The translations under genes and the position numbers were made by a program. A stretch of DNA of 64,000 nucleotides from Gnetum montanum (lineage: Eukaryota; Streptophyta; Gnetopsida; Gnetales; Gnetaceae), in assembly GCA_015680685.1 (NCBI GenBank), contig MNCI01038224.1, positions 24,279 to 88,278 on the forward strand, given 5' to 3'. How positions within the stretch are numbered: position 1 is the stretch's first letter; the number at the start of each line of letters is the position of its first letter. The notes under the pieces were generated by a model. The model did no database searches. It was not told where the DNA came from and was given only the letters and a program-made list of their open reading frames with translations. This document shows, one piece after another, positions 45,421 to 56,130 of the stretch.

Positions 45421-45840
45421 CTTATATGTAGTATGGCTTGAGGTATGAGTGATTCACTAGGTTTGTGAACTCGTTGCTATCCATGTCCGCCAACTTGAAG
45501 ACTTCGTTTCCAAAGGCTTTAGTGACCATGTATCGGCCTTCCCAGTTGGCTGAGAATTTGCTCACATGTTCATGGACAGCCTTGAGGATGAGGTCTCCCT
45601 TCTGTATTGGTCATTGATGTGGGTTTGCATGATGTTTTTTCTATTGCTTGCTCTAGTAGTGCTCTATGTAGCTCAGCGTTTCTGTGCACTCCTCCTATGT
45701 TTCTAAGGATGCTATGGTGCTAGCTGTGGTTGATTCCGAGTTAATTAGGTCTAGGTTCAATTGTCTTGTGAGCTTGCTATGTGGACCTGCTAAAGCTAAA
45801 TGCATGGAGAGATCGCAATGGATTTCCATTTTTTGCTCAA
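45420..45840 (-). pseudogene. Ty3/gypsy integrase C-terminus, minus strand
   Basis: Reading leftward: an alpha-helical part (LTRQLNLDLINSES), then KGDLILKAVHEHVSKFSANW, EGRYMVTKAFGNEVFKLADM and LKPYY. It matches the C-terminus of element A closely (KFSANWEGPYLV, EEFKLADMEGNE). The catalytic core is absent; the sequence changes near 45840. Confidence 0.82.
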
Positions 45841-46079
45841 CCTGCCAAAATGAAATGAGAGTCTATTTAGGAGGCACCTGTTCGTAGTAATTGTGTATAG
45901 TGAAAACTTGCAAAGCAGAAATAATGTGTAAGTATGATATAAAGATTAAAATTCACCCATTCAAGGTTATGGTAGGCTGCCAAGGCATGGAGATGCGAAA
46001 CTGCTAAAAATGTAAAATTGTCGATGTGAGAATGTGAAACTACTAAAAACATGTAAATTTGCCAATGCAGAAATGTGAA

Positions 46080-46330
46080 ACTGCTAGTTTAACATCATTG
46101 TGGAATGCAAGCATGTATCAGATCGAAACTACTAGTCTAAGATCTTTTTAGACCACTAACTAGAGTGAAACACTACGCTACGATTACTAGTTTAAGGTCT
46201 TTCTAGACTAATAAAGTCGCAGCTACGCTAAGACTGCTATTTTAAGGTCTTTCTGGACCGGTAAAGTCGCAGCTGCGCTAAGACATGCTAGTTTAAGGTC
46301 TTTCTGGAACAATAACTAAAAAAATATATA
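46080..46330. repeat. further copies of the TAGTTTAAGGTC motif
   Basis: Five or so units such as ctagtttaaggtctttctgg alternate with gtaaagtcgcagctacgcta. The plus-strand sense equals that at 45010-45420. It lies just upstream of the promoter of the unknown multi-exon gene. Confidence 0.7.
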
Positions 46331-46499
46331 AACTTTTATTTTTTGTGAAAGAAAATAGTTAGCTTGAAGCGTGCCAAGATCTTTTGCCTAGATTTACCCG
46401 TTTTAATTGCCAATAGTGCTACGATGTCATGGCGAGCATGCTACACTGCACACCAAACCCCACATTAAATAGAGAGAGAGAGAATGGAAAGTTTTCCCT

Positions 46500-46795
46500 T
46501 TTTCACCATTACAGCCATAAATAGGGATTAAACCCTGGTAAGCTTGTCATTCTCACCGTAAGAGTACAGAGCCCACATTCGGAGCACAAAGAAATTTCAG
46601 AGCACAGAGAAATTATGCTAACAGAAAGCAAGGTGGTTTTTTGCATAGAAACAAGGAAAATTATGCAAGCAGGATGATGGCTCCAAAGAAAGAATGCGCT
46701 CACTTGACCCTTGCAAAGGTCGAGGAGGTAAAGGAAACCATAGGGCACATAACAAAAGAGCGTGTTATGGCGTGGGAGAACACACCATTGACTCG
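46500..46795 (+). CDS. exon 1 and promoter of an unknown multi-exon gene
   Basis: A TATA-like ccataaatagggatt near 46513 precedes a leader. ATG 46674 (a second ATG follows at once) starts a product beginning MMAPKKECAHLTLAKVEEVK and ending ENTPLT. The donor at 46796 (gtagga) leaves phase 2. The acceptor tgttgtgtag at 47310 continues in frame as RIALRPVLIILEIVGILCYM for another 35 or so residues. The short amphipathic, Lys/Glu-rich exon has no family I know. The duplicated downstream unit lacks this exon. Confidence 0.5.
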
Positions 46796-47383
46796 GTAGG
46801 ATGCTATGCCTCCTTTGTTTTTTTGTGCTTCTATTATCATGTTTATTTTCTGCCTTCATTTTTGTGGTTCTTTTTTAGCTATTTTTGTTTTCTGTTATCA
46901 TGTTGTCATTCTTTTGGCCTTTACACTATCGCTCTTTCCATTACGGCTGCGGAAGATGCAAAAATGCTACCCTAACGTTGCATGTAAGGTCTCCTAAACC
47001 ACCATCACTACGGTTGTCATAACTGCGGGGGTTTAGATAGTTTAAGTTACTTGACTTTAAAATGGCGTAGCGTAGGACCCTCAAGAGGGTTTGGCCATGC
47101 GTGATGCGATAGTGTGACATGTGGTTTTGTCAGGGTGTAGCTTTTCTAGAGTTAATCACTCTGTTGCCACGCTAGGCTAGTTTTGCTGCATTATTGCTTT
47201 GTCATTTTTTGCTATGCTATGTACAGGTTTGCTTAAAATGCTAGTTCTTGCTACTCTACATGTGTATTGTGCTTAATCATGATGCTAACATTTTCCATTG
47301 TGTTGTGTAGGATAGCACTAAGGCCAGTTCTAATTATCTTAGAAATTGTAGGGATCCTATGCTACATGAACAAACTAGTGGCC

Positions 47384-50300
47384 CATGTTCCTCCTTCTCA
47401 CACACGTGTGGGAGATTAGGTAGTCTAGTTTAGGGCAGGAGCATAGAATTTTCTACAATATCTCCTCCAACACTTCAGTGTGATCATTTGGTCACACTTA
47501 GAAGAGGAGGTAGCCGCCGTTATACTAGAAACCCTGCTACCTGGGGAAACCTGGGGTATCCTGAGGTATTTGAGAGATGGGGTAATCAGTAGCAGGCAAG
47601 GGGAAGGATCTAGTCAATGCCCCCAAGGATTGAGGTGTTTGGCTTGGATCTGGAAGATGGATAAGTATAGCTACTACCATCTCTACAACACATTGTTTGT
47701 TGCACGTCATATGGGAACGTGCTTCCAAAATCCACCAGGAACCGTCTATCATGATGGTGGGTGAGTTTTGTACCCACGTTCTGCTATGCTATATAATATT
47801 TTCTATGTTGGCTAAGTGTTAATGATGTGTTCTTATTACCAGGTTTTACATCAATGAGGGAGGGCTTCACGGTAATACGGATACATTGACCATAGTAGAA
47901 ATGGCCCTATAGGAATTCTCTTCTACTAAGAATATACGCATAGGTGTGATAGGTCAATGCGAGGGTGAGTACCACACCTACCCAGACCAATATCCCAACC
48001 TCTACGGCCGATGCAAGGAGTTTGATTGGTTGGATGAGGGATCAACACCCTTCAAACTGATCACTCTTGAAGAATTCTTGGTAGCTCTTCCACAATTCTC
48101 ATTGTCGTATAAACCTAGTAAGCTAAGTAGTAAGTACAACACGCTAGAGTGTCTTTGCCATTTTTTCATGGTTTTATTTTATGCTAATCGTTTCTATGCG
48201 AATTGTTGTAGGGGCAAAGAAGTTCTAGGAGGTGACGATGATAACTACTGGGAACTAGGAGGCAAACATCTACTTCAAGTACGGAGAAGTAGATGCGAGC
48301 CAGTGCTAGATATATAGCGAGGCCTCAAAATCCCTTGTCAAGAATCTTCAAAATGTTGGGCTTATGTATTTGTTCCTAACCCCAAACCTAAGTGTTCCTG
48401 CCACTGAGATGCTCTCCTTGGTAGACTCCTTTTTTGACAAGGTGGACTACTTCCGCACATGCATACACGGTGTGCGGGTGGTCATTGAAATCAATGACGA
48501 GCTATTCATGGACCTCTTCAATGTCCATACTGATGGCATCCTCATAGGGTGAAAGTCCAAGAAGGAGTTAAACCTTCAGAAGGATGACACCATGGAGTGG
48601 ATAGGGGTTGCCAAAGAGTAGAAGTTGATTCCTATGGAGAAGGTTAGGGTAGGATGTACCAAAGAAGTTTACCCCATCTTTCATTCTCACGCCTTGCCTT
48701 AGCTACTTTCCCAATGGAAGGTCCTTGGGATTGAGTAGGCTTGGGTAATGCGTGAGGTCATGGAAGAGGGGGCTCACTACAACAGGGCCAGGTTTCTATG
48801 TAAAGGATTGTAGACTGAAATCTTGGGGCTCCATAAGAAGCAAGAGTCCCGTTCCAATATACATTATGTCTTTTACGTAGCTTGTCTACGGCATTTTGTA
48901 GAGTTTTTGGTGGTCCATGAGAATGGGGCCTGGGTATTGTAGAATTGCAACCAAATTTCCAAATCGTGGATCTACCAGATCCTCCAAAACACCCCAGCCC
49001 AAGATCCCCTAGAAATAATTGGGGAGTCGTTCTCTGTGATGACTAAGGATCGGGTGGCCTGCAGCTTTCGTGGCCAAGATAGCATAGGGGAGGTGCCCCC
49101 TTCTACTATTGGTAGCCTATCATAGGGGAACTGTCTGGTTACTAAAATGGTGACCACTAAGTTGCAGCGAAAGAGGCCTACTTTAGCTGAGGAAACCCTT
49201 CACATGGAGGAAGAGGAGGGGAGGAGACTACGGTTTAAACTACAGAGGATGGAACCCTCCATTGGTAAACACTTTTGTTCATGTTTATTTCTTCACCTAG
49301 TTTGTTAATTCTTGCTACATTGTGCTATGCTAGACAACATAGCATAGCATAGCACCAACTCTAAGCTAACCTATTTTAAGCTAATGCAAACATGTTTCTT
49401 AGTTGGCAGAGGAAGAAGAGGAAGAAGAAGAAGGTGATGAATAGGTGTCAACCCCTAAGATGAGGACGAAGAATAAAGACACAGAGGCCCCAGTCTCGAA
49501 AGAAAGGGGCTTGGTCAAGAGAGAAGGAGCTCCTGCCGCTGAGACAGGGGCTCTTGTTATTAGGTAGAATCCTCCTATTAACGAGGAGGACATTTTTGGA
49601 GATGAAGAGGGGTCTTCCATAAATAAAGAGGATATTGGTGCCTCAAAAGGAAAAGTGCTAGTAAATAAAGGAGAAGCTAGCATCAACCTAGAAGGGACTT
49701 CTACCAAGGATGCCACCATCACCCTGAATCAGAAGGGAGGGGAATTGCAATCAGAAGCTAGTGAATTTAATGGCATATATGGTTTGTCATAGTCCATTTC
49801 AGCCATTGCTAACATGCTTAGTTGTATGAAAAACACCATTGTTCATATTGCAGAACCCCCTCTGATTCGTGTGGAACCATGGACCAAGACCCTTGATAAA
49901 TTTACGTTTATGCAGAGGGTTGTCGACGACATGATCGACCGTCTTTAGCAAGTTGACCCTGAACTGGGTAAGTAGTAGTGCTAGGTTCTCTCACGTTGCT
50001 ATGCTAGAGATCTTGAATTCATTAACCTTGCTACGCTAATGTGACTAATATACTCTTTATGTTGTGATAGTCTCTCGACTCAAATGGGACCCGACACACC
50101 CTTTGAAAGTCGGTTCCATGCCTACATTCCCACCTGAAGGGACCAAGGTGCCTTGTTGCGCATACAACAAGGTGAGAAAATGTGCTTTGCACTTGACTTA
50201 TTCTTTGTGGAAGTATAAGTGTGTCAATGAAGACCTGTGGAAACAGGTCCAAAAAGTTGAGCAAGAGAAGGCCAACCTGAGCACCGAGGTGAAATACCTA

Positions 50301-51109
50301 AAATCGAGGAATGAATTCCTCATAGCTTGTGATACTAATAACGAGAACTGGAGCATGGCTATGATAGATTATGCTAGATTTTGGACAATCATGCCTCAGA
50401 ACAATGAAGCTACCTGAGAAATAATAGAACAATAGATGTAAATGGACTTATTGGCCCAGAAGAGTTAGGATTGGAAAGATTTTAGCACCAGGGTTTATGA
50501 ATGGGGGCAGTCCCAGAAAAACCATAAACACATGTATAAACTAGAATGCACCTCCTATCGTAAATTGTACAGGGACACTTCTGTGAAGGCATTTACCTAT
50601 AAGAAATTTATAGATGCCATTGGCATTTCTGAGGCCTACAAAAAGTTCAAAGAGCAGGTAAAGGTTACGAAATCTCCTGAACGGAAAGTGGACCTTCCCA
50701 CAGGCAAGATCGCAATTGCCTTCTTTTCTCTGGGACTGCCAAGATGGAAGATCGCAAAAAAGGAGAAAGCTGTTGTAGACATTGAACCAAGTAATAGGCT
50801 TTGGATGGATATCATGGTAGAGGAGGTCTAGCACCACCTCAGGCTCGGTTTAGACCAGATACCCTTCGAGACAGATGCAAGTCCATCTCAGGTCAGTCAC
50901 TTTCTGCTATGTTAATGCTTGTGTTTTGTTGTAGTTTGCGTGTGTTGCCCTAGCTGATTACTTCATTCCTATGATGCAGGTTCTAGATGAGGGTGTAGGG
51001 CCCGCAGAGGGTAGGAATGAAGGGGAAACAGGGGACGATGTAGCAAAAGGTGACATGGAAGCGAATAGTGGTGAAGAAGATGATCCTGTGTCATGTGAGC
51101 AAGCCTGTG
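47384..51109 (+). pseudogene. unknown multi-exon gene, unit copy A
   Basis: Exons show FSVIIWSHLEEEVAAVILET and WGILRYLRDGVISSRQGEGS (about 47480), EGEYHTYPDQYPNLYGRCKE (about 47960), FVEFLVVHENGAWVL (about 48900), a Glu/Lys-rich acidic part, a coiled coil around VEQEKANLSTEVKYLKSRNE (about 50270), YKKFIDAIGISEAYKKFKEQ (about 50610) and an acidic tail. Introns with GT...AG ends are aligned with copy B: 47761-47842 (gtgagttttg...ttaccag) and 48118-48211, and others near 49265-49405, 49967-50070 and 50892-50980. Internal stops make it decayed or mis-assembled. I do not recognise the family. Conserved splice sites show that it was a spliced gene before duplication. Confidence 0.6.
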
Positions 51110-54100
51110 GCCAATGCTCCTCCCCCTTAGATACGTATGGGAGAGCGGGGAGTTTGGTTCAAGAAAGGGGCATAGGAATTCTTACAATTCCTCCTTGACC
51201 ACTTCAGTGTGATCGTTTGGTCCTCCCTAGCAGAGGAGGAGGCGATCAGCATAACAGAAGCCATATTGCCTGGGGTAAGTTGGGGCATTCTGAGGTTTTT
51301 GATCGATGAGGCAATCATGAGAAGGAAAGGGGAAGGATCTAGTTAGCACCCAACAGGGTTAAGACATTTGACTTGGATCTGGGAGATGCTAGAGTACAAC
51401 TACTACCACCATTTCAACACACTGTTCCTTTCACATTTTATGACAATGTGCTTCCAGAACCCATAAGGAACTATCTATTGTGTTGGCAAGTGAGTTTTGT
51501 AGCCTTGCTCTACTATGTTGTGGAAAGCTAGCCAATTGACCAAATGCTAATAGTGTGTTTTTGTTACCAGGTTCTTTATCAACCAGGATGGAGTTCATGA
51601 CCGACCGAGTCTGCTGGCTATAGAACAGCTAGCCCTACAAGAGTTCTCTTCTGCTAAGAACCTATAGGTGGGTGTGATCGGTCAATGTGGGGGTGAATAT
51701 CACACTTACCCAGGCCTATTCCACATTCTCTACAATCAGTGTAAGGGGCAGGGTTGGCTGGATGAAGAGTGGGTAGAACCCTTCAAATCGATCATGGTTG
51801 AACAAGTTCTGGTTGAACTCTCGCCGTTCCCATTACTGTATAGGCCCGGTAGGCCAAAAAATTTGTTAAGTGTTCAAACGTTTTTGCAATCTTTGTAATG
51901 TTTGCATTTTTATGCTAAATGATTTTTTTTTGGCAAAATTGTTGCAGGGATGAAGAAGCCCTAGGAGGTAACGGTGGTAATCATCAAGGCATAGGGGGTG
52001 AACATCTACTTGAAATACGGTGAGGTACAACTGAGCCAACGCTAGCATAACCGTGCAACATCAGACTCCTTGGTCTAGAACATCTAAGAGGCTAGGTTTA
52101 TGGATCTATTCATGGCCCCAAATCCGAGCGTTCCTATCACTAAGATGCTCTCCCTGGTCAACTCCTTTTTCAAAAAGGCATGTCACTTCCACACGCACAT
52201 ACGGGGCATGCGGGTGGTCATTGAAATCAATGACTAGATGTTCTTGGACCTATTTGGTGTTCCTACCGATGGCATCCTTATAGGGTCAAAGAGTAAGAAG
52301 GAGCTGATCATTTAGAAGAAAGATATTCAGGAGTGGCTGGGGATTGCTAAGGAGTGAAAGGAGCTCCCCATGGAGAAGCTTAAAAATGGGCATGCCAAAG
52401 AGATTTACCCTGTCTTTCTTGCTCGTGTGTTCCCCCAGTTGCTTACCCAAGGGAAGGTCCTGGGGCTTGAGCAGGCTTGGATAATGCAGGAGATCATAGA
52501 AGAGGGGGCCCATTACAACTGGGGTAGCTATTTATGTAAAGGCTTGTAGGCTGAAATCTTGGGCCTCCACCAGAAATCGAAGTCCCGCTCCAACATACAT
52601 TATACCTTCTTCATAGGTTGTCTGAAGCACTTTGTGGAGTTTCTAGTGGTTCATGAGAATGGAGTCTGGTTAATGTGAAATCGCAACCAGATTTTTAGAT
52701 CATGGATTTACCAGATCCTATGGACTATTCGAGCCCAAGATCCCCCAGAAATAATTGGGGAGTTGCTATCTGTAACAATTAAGGATTGGGTGGATTGTGA
52801 CGTTTGTGGATGGGAAAGCATAGGAGAGATTCCTCTGCTATAGCCGGTAGCGTGTTGTAGGGGGAACGTCTCATAGCTGAAACTATGTCCAAGAAGTCAT
52901 AGCAGAAGAGGCCTCCTCTAGCTAAGGAAACCCTTCACGTGGAGGAAGAGGAGGGGTGAAGACTACGGCTTAAGTTGCAGAGGACGAAACTGCCTATTGG
53001 TAACTACTTTAGTGTAATGCTTACTTTGTTATTTTTTGCTACGCTATGCTACGCTAGGTGACGTGGCGTAGCATAGCACCTGCTTTAAGCTAACTTGTTT
53101 TGTACTAATGCAAACATGCTTCTTTTCTGGCAAAGGAAGAAGAAGAAGAAGAAGGCAATGAAGAAGTGTTGACCCCTAAGGTGAGGGCGAAAAATAAAGA
53201 CACAAAGGTCCCAGTCGTGGAAGAAAGGGCCCCGGTCAAGAATAAAAGAGCCCCCATCGCTAAGGCAGGGGCTCTTGTCATTAGGGAGAATCCTCTTACC
53301 AACGAGGAGGGCACTTTTGGAGACAAAGTAGAGTCTCCTTTGAATAAAAGGGGTGCTAGTATTTCCAAAGGAAAGGTGCCAGCGCATGAAGAAGAGGCTT
53401 GTGCAGACTCAACAGGACCTTCTGCCAAGGTTACTGCCATCGTTTTGCATCACCTAGAAGGGAGACCATAGTTGGACACTAGTGAGTTTGGCAATATGTC
53501 TGCCTTGTCACAGCCCCCTGTTGACCATTGTTGATATGTTTAGTCATGTAACAGGCTCTATTGTTGATGCTGCAGGACCCCTTCCGACTCATGCAAAATC
53601 ATGGGCTGAGATCCCCGACAAGCTTGCATTCATGCAGGGAATCATTGATGACATGATCGATCATCTTTGGAAGGTAGATCTTGATGCAGGTAAGTTAGAT
53701 GTTCTTATGTTTTTATGCTAGAGCTTTGTTGAGTTTGCCAACCTTGCTATGCTAATGTGGTTGCTACACTCTTTGTGTCATGGCAGCCTCTCGACTCAAA
53801 TGAGACTCAGCACGACCTTTGAAAGTCAGTTCCATGCCTACCTTCCCACCTAAAGTGACCAAGGTGTCTCGCCGTGCATACGATGAGGCATGCAAATGAG
53901 TTTTGCACTTAGCATGCTCCTTGTGGGAGTATAAGCATGTTAACGAGGACCTGTGGAATTGGGTCCAAAGGGCTGAGTAAAGAGAGGTTGACTTGGTCAC
54001 CGAAGTGGAGGATCTTAGGTCGAGGAACAAGTTCTCCTAGCTCATGACACAAATAATGAGGACTGGCGCACTGCTATAATAGACTATGCCAGGTTTTGGA

Positions 54101-54834
54101 CTATTGTGTGTCAGAACATTGAAGCCACTCACGAGATAATCGAACAATGGATGTAGATGGATTTGCTAGTCTAGAAGTTTCAGGATCTGAAAGACTTTAG
54201 CGCCAAGGTTCACCAATGGGGGCAGTCCGAAAGAAACCATAAACACATGTACAAAAGGGAAAATGCCACCCATTGTAAACTGTATAAGGACACTGTTGTG
54301 GAGGCATTTATGTATGAAGCATTCATAAATGCCATTAACACTTCTGAGGCCTATGCCAAGTTCAAGGAGCAAGTAAAGGTTATGGAATCTCCTGACTTGA
54401 AAGTGGACCTTCCCATGGGAGAGACCACAACTGCCTCTCTTTCCTCAAGACCACCAAGGTGAACAACCGCTAAAAGGGAGAGAGCTACTGTGGATGTTGA
54501 ACCTAGAAATAGGCATTGGATGGACATCATGGTAGAGGAGGTCTGGTGCACCTCAGGCTCGATTTAGACAAAATACCTTTTGAGACAGACGCAGGCCCTT
54601 CTTAGGTTAGTCACTTTTTTACTGCATCAATGCTCATGTTCGATTGTAGTTTGTGATTTTCACCCTAGCTGACCGCTTCACTCCCACAATGTAGGCTTTA
54701 GATGAGGGCATAGAGCCCATAAAGGGAGGGAATGGAGAATCGGCAGAGGACAATGTAGGGGAAAGTGATGCAAAAGGGAATGACGCAGGAACAAATGGCG
54801 GAAGCGATGCAAACAGAGATAACCCATGACAACA
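51110..54834 (+). pseudogene. unknown multi-exon gene, unit copy B
   Basis: This begins precisely where copy A ends and repeats it exon for exon: FSVIVWSSLAEEEAISITEA, GVIGQCGGEYHTYPGLF, an acidic part, a diverged coil segment and YEAFINAINTSEAYAKFKEQ. It ends in an acidic tail after an intron closing at about 54692. Introns 51490-51570, about 51850-51947 and 53688-53786 correspond to those of copy A. By eye, divergence is substantial (perhaps 20%), so the duplication is old. The tail ends at acccatgacaacatggg, a phrase shared with 61100-61135, which marks the gene's natural 3' end. Confidence 0.6.
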
Positions 54835-54999
54835 TGGGATTTTCTTTGTAACTTTGAATTTTTAGATTTTTGCAACAAATTTTACAAACATTTTTTAAGA
54901 GACAACAATTCCAAATGAAGTGAAGAGAATTTTGTGAGACAGAAATTAATTTTGCGCTAGCTTGTGTATTGCATATGTGCATTTTGTGTAAAATGTTCA

Positions 55000-55250
55000 T
55001 GCTTTCATGTGCTAGTTTTACACCGTTTCGGTCCATTGCTAGTTTTACGCCATTTTGGACCTTTGCATAACATGCCAAAGAGATGATACGTTAACAATAG
55101 CTAATTGATCACTTATGTTAGTTTTAGGCCATTTCATGCCATTGCTAGTTTTAAGCCATTTTCGGGCTATTGCTAGTTTTAGGTCGTTTTGGGCCATAGC
55201 GTAGCTTTAGTTTTAGGCCATTTCAGGCCATAGCATAGCATGCCAAAAGG
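55000..55250. repeat. TAGTTTTAGGCC motif array
   Basis: Seven or so units such as tgctagttttaggccattt or ccatttcgggct spaced 30-50 bp apart. Same sense as the arrays at 45.0 and 46.1 kb. It lies between the 3' end of the unknown gene and the gypsy protease end. Confidence 0.7.
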
Positions 55251-55339
55251 ATGACATGTTGACAAAGAAAAAGTGATGAATGTACTAGGGATGGAAACTA
55301 GGTAGGAAATAGTGGGGTTGCTACGCTATGTGTAGCTAC

Positions 55340-56130
55340 TTCCTGACCTGTCTTGGGTTGATTAGAACGTAAGGCCGAGGCATTTCACCAAGGCCCTCGT
55401 TCACATCGTTGTCCCCCACTTGGAAGGGCAACTCAACCCATGCATTTTCATTTTGATAATTAGCTTATTGAGCTGGTTCTCTCGTTGGATGATTAACGTG
55501 TGCGTGAGTAGGCAGTTCGTGCTCAGAGGTTATGACCTTTGAACCTTGCTCCATGTCTATGTTACTGATAGCTTGTGCTGCTACTTCGTTGCCACGGATC
55601 ACCACCTCCCTGCCCACGTCTGGTTGGTGGATTTCCTGATGTATGGATGAGGAGAGAGCCCTAAGTTGTACTAACCATGATCTCCCCAAGATTAGGTTGA
55701 ACCCGGGCATTTCCTCAACCACGATGAATGTTGCATTTGTGGGGAACTGGTCCCCTACTATGAAGTCCATGTGGACTATGCCTTTCACCAGAACATGTGC
55801 CCCATTGAACGACCTTAGGCAAGACATTATTGTGGGTTTGATCTGGTCAACCAAGCCCAACTTGTCCACGATGGGGAAGGGGATGAAATTTTTGGTAGCC
55901 CCATCATCAACATATACCCTTCGGATCCGATGTTGGACGATCCAAATTATGATGAAAAGAGGTGGCGTTGTCACCTGATCCCTCTCAAGATCTTCCTTAA
56001 TGGCTTCATCACTAAAAGTCAATTGGGATGGCTCAGGCTCTATGGGTGCAAGGGGAAGCATGATCGAGTGGATCGCTTCCTCTTCTACTGGCATGTCTTC
56101 GTTGACCAGAATCACTGTTAACATGTAGAT
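55340..56130 (-). pseudogene. Ty3/gypsy aspartic protease, minus strand
   Basis: Cuts the gag-pol polyprotein. The reading from 56124 contains RVYVDDGATKNFIPFPIVDK (catalytic DDGA in place of the usual D-S/T/G-G-A), FIVGDQFPTNATFIVVEE and FNLILGRSWLVQLRA, the second signature. A frame of 219 residues is open; homology to the plus-strand copy continues to about 55340 (WVELPFQ). RT should follow, but the sequence changes to the motif array and the antisense gene. Confidence 0.82.
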
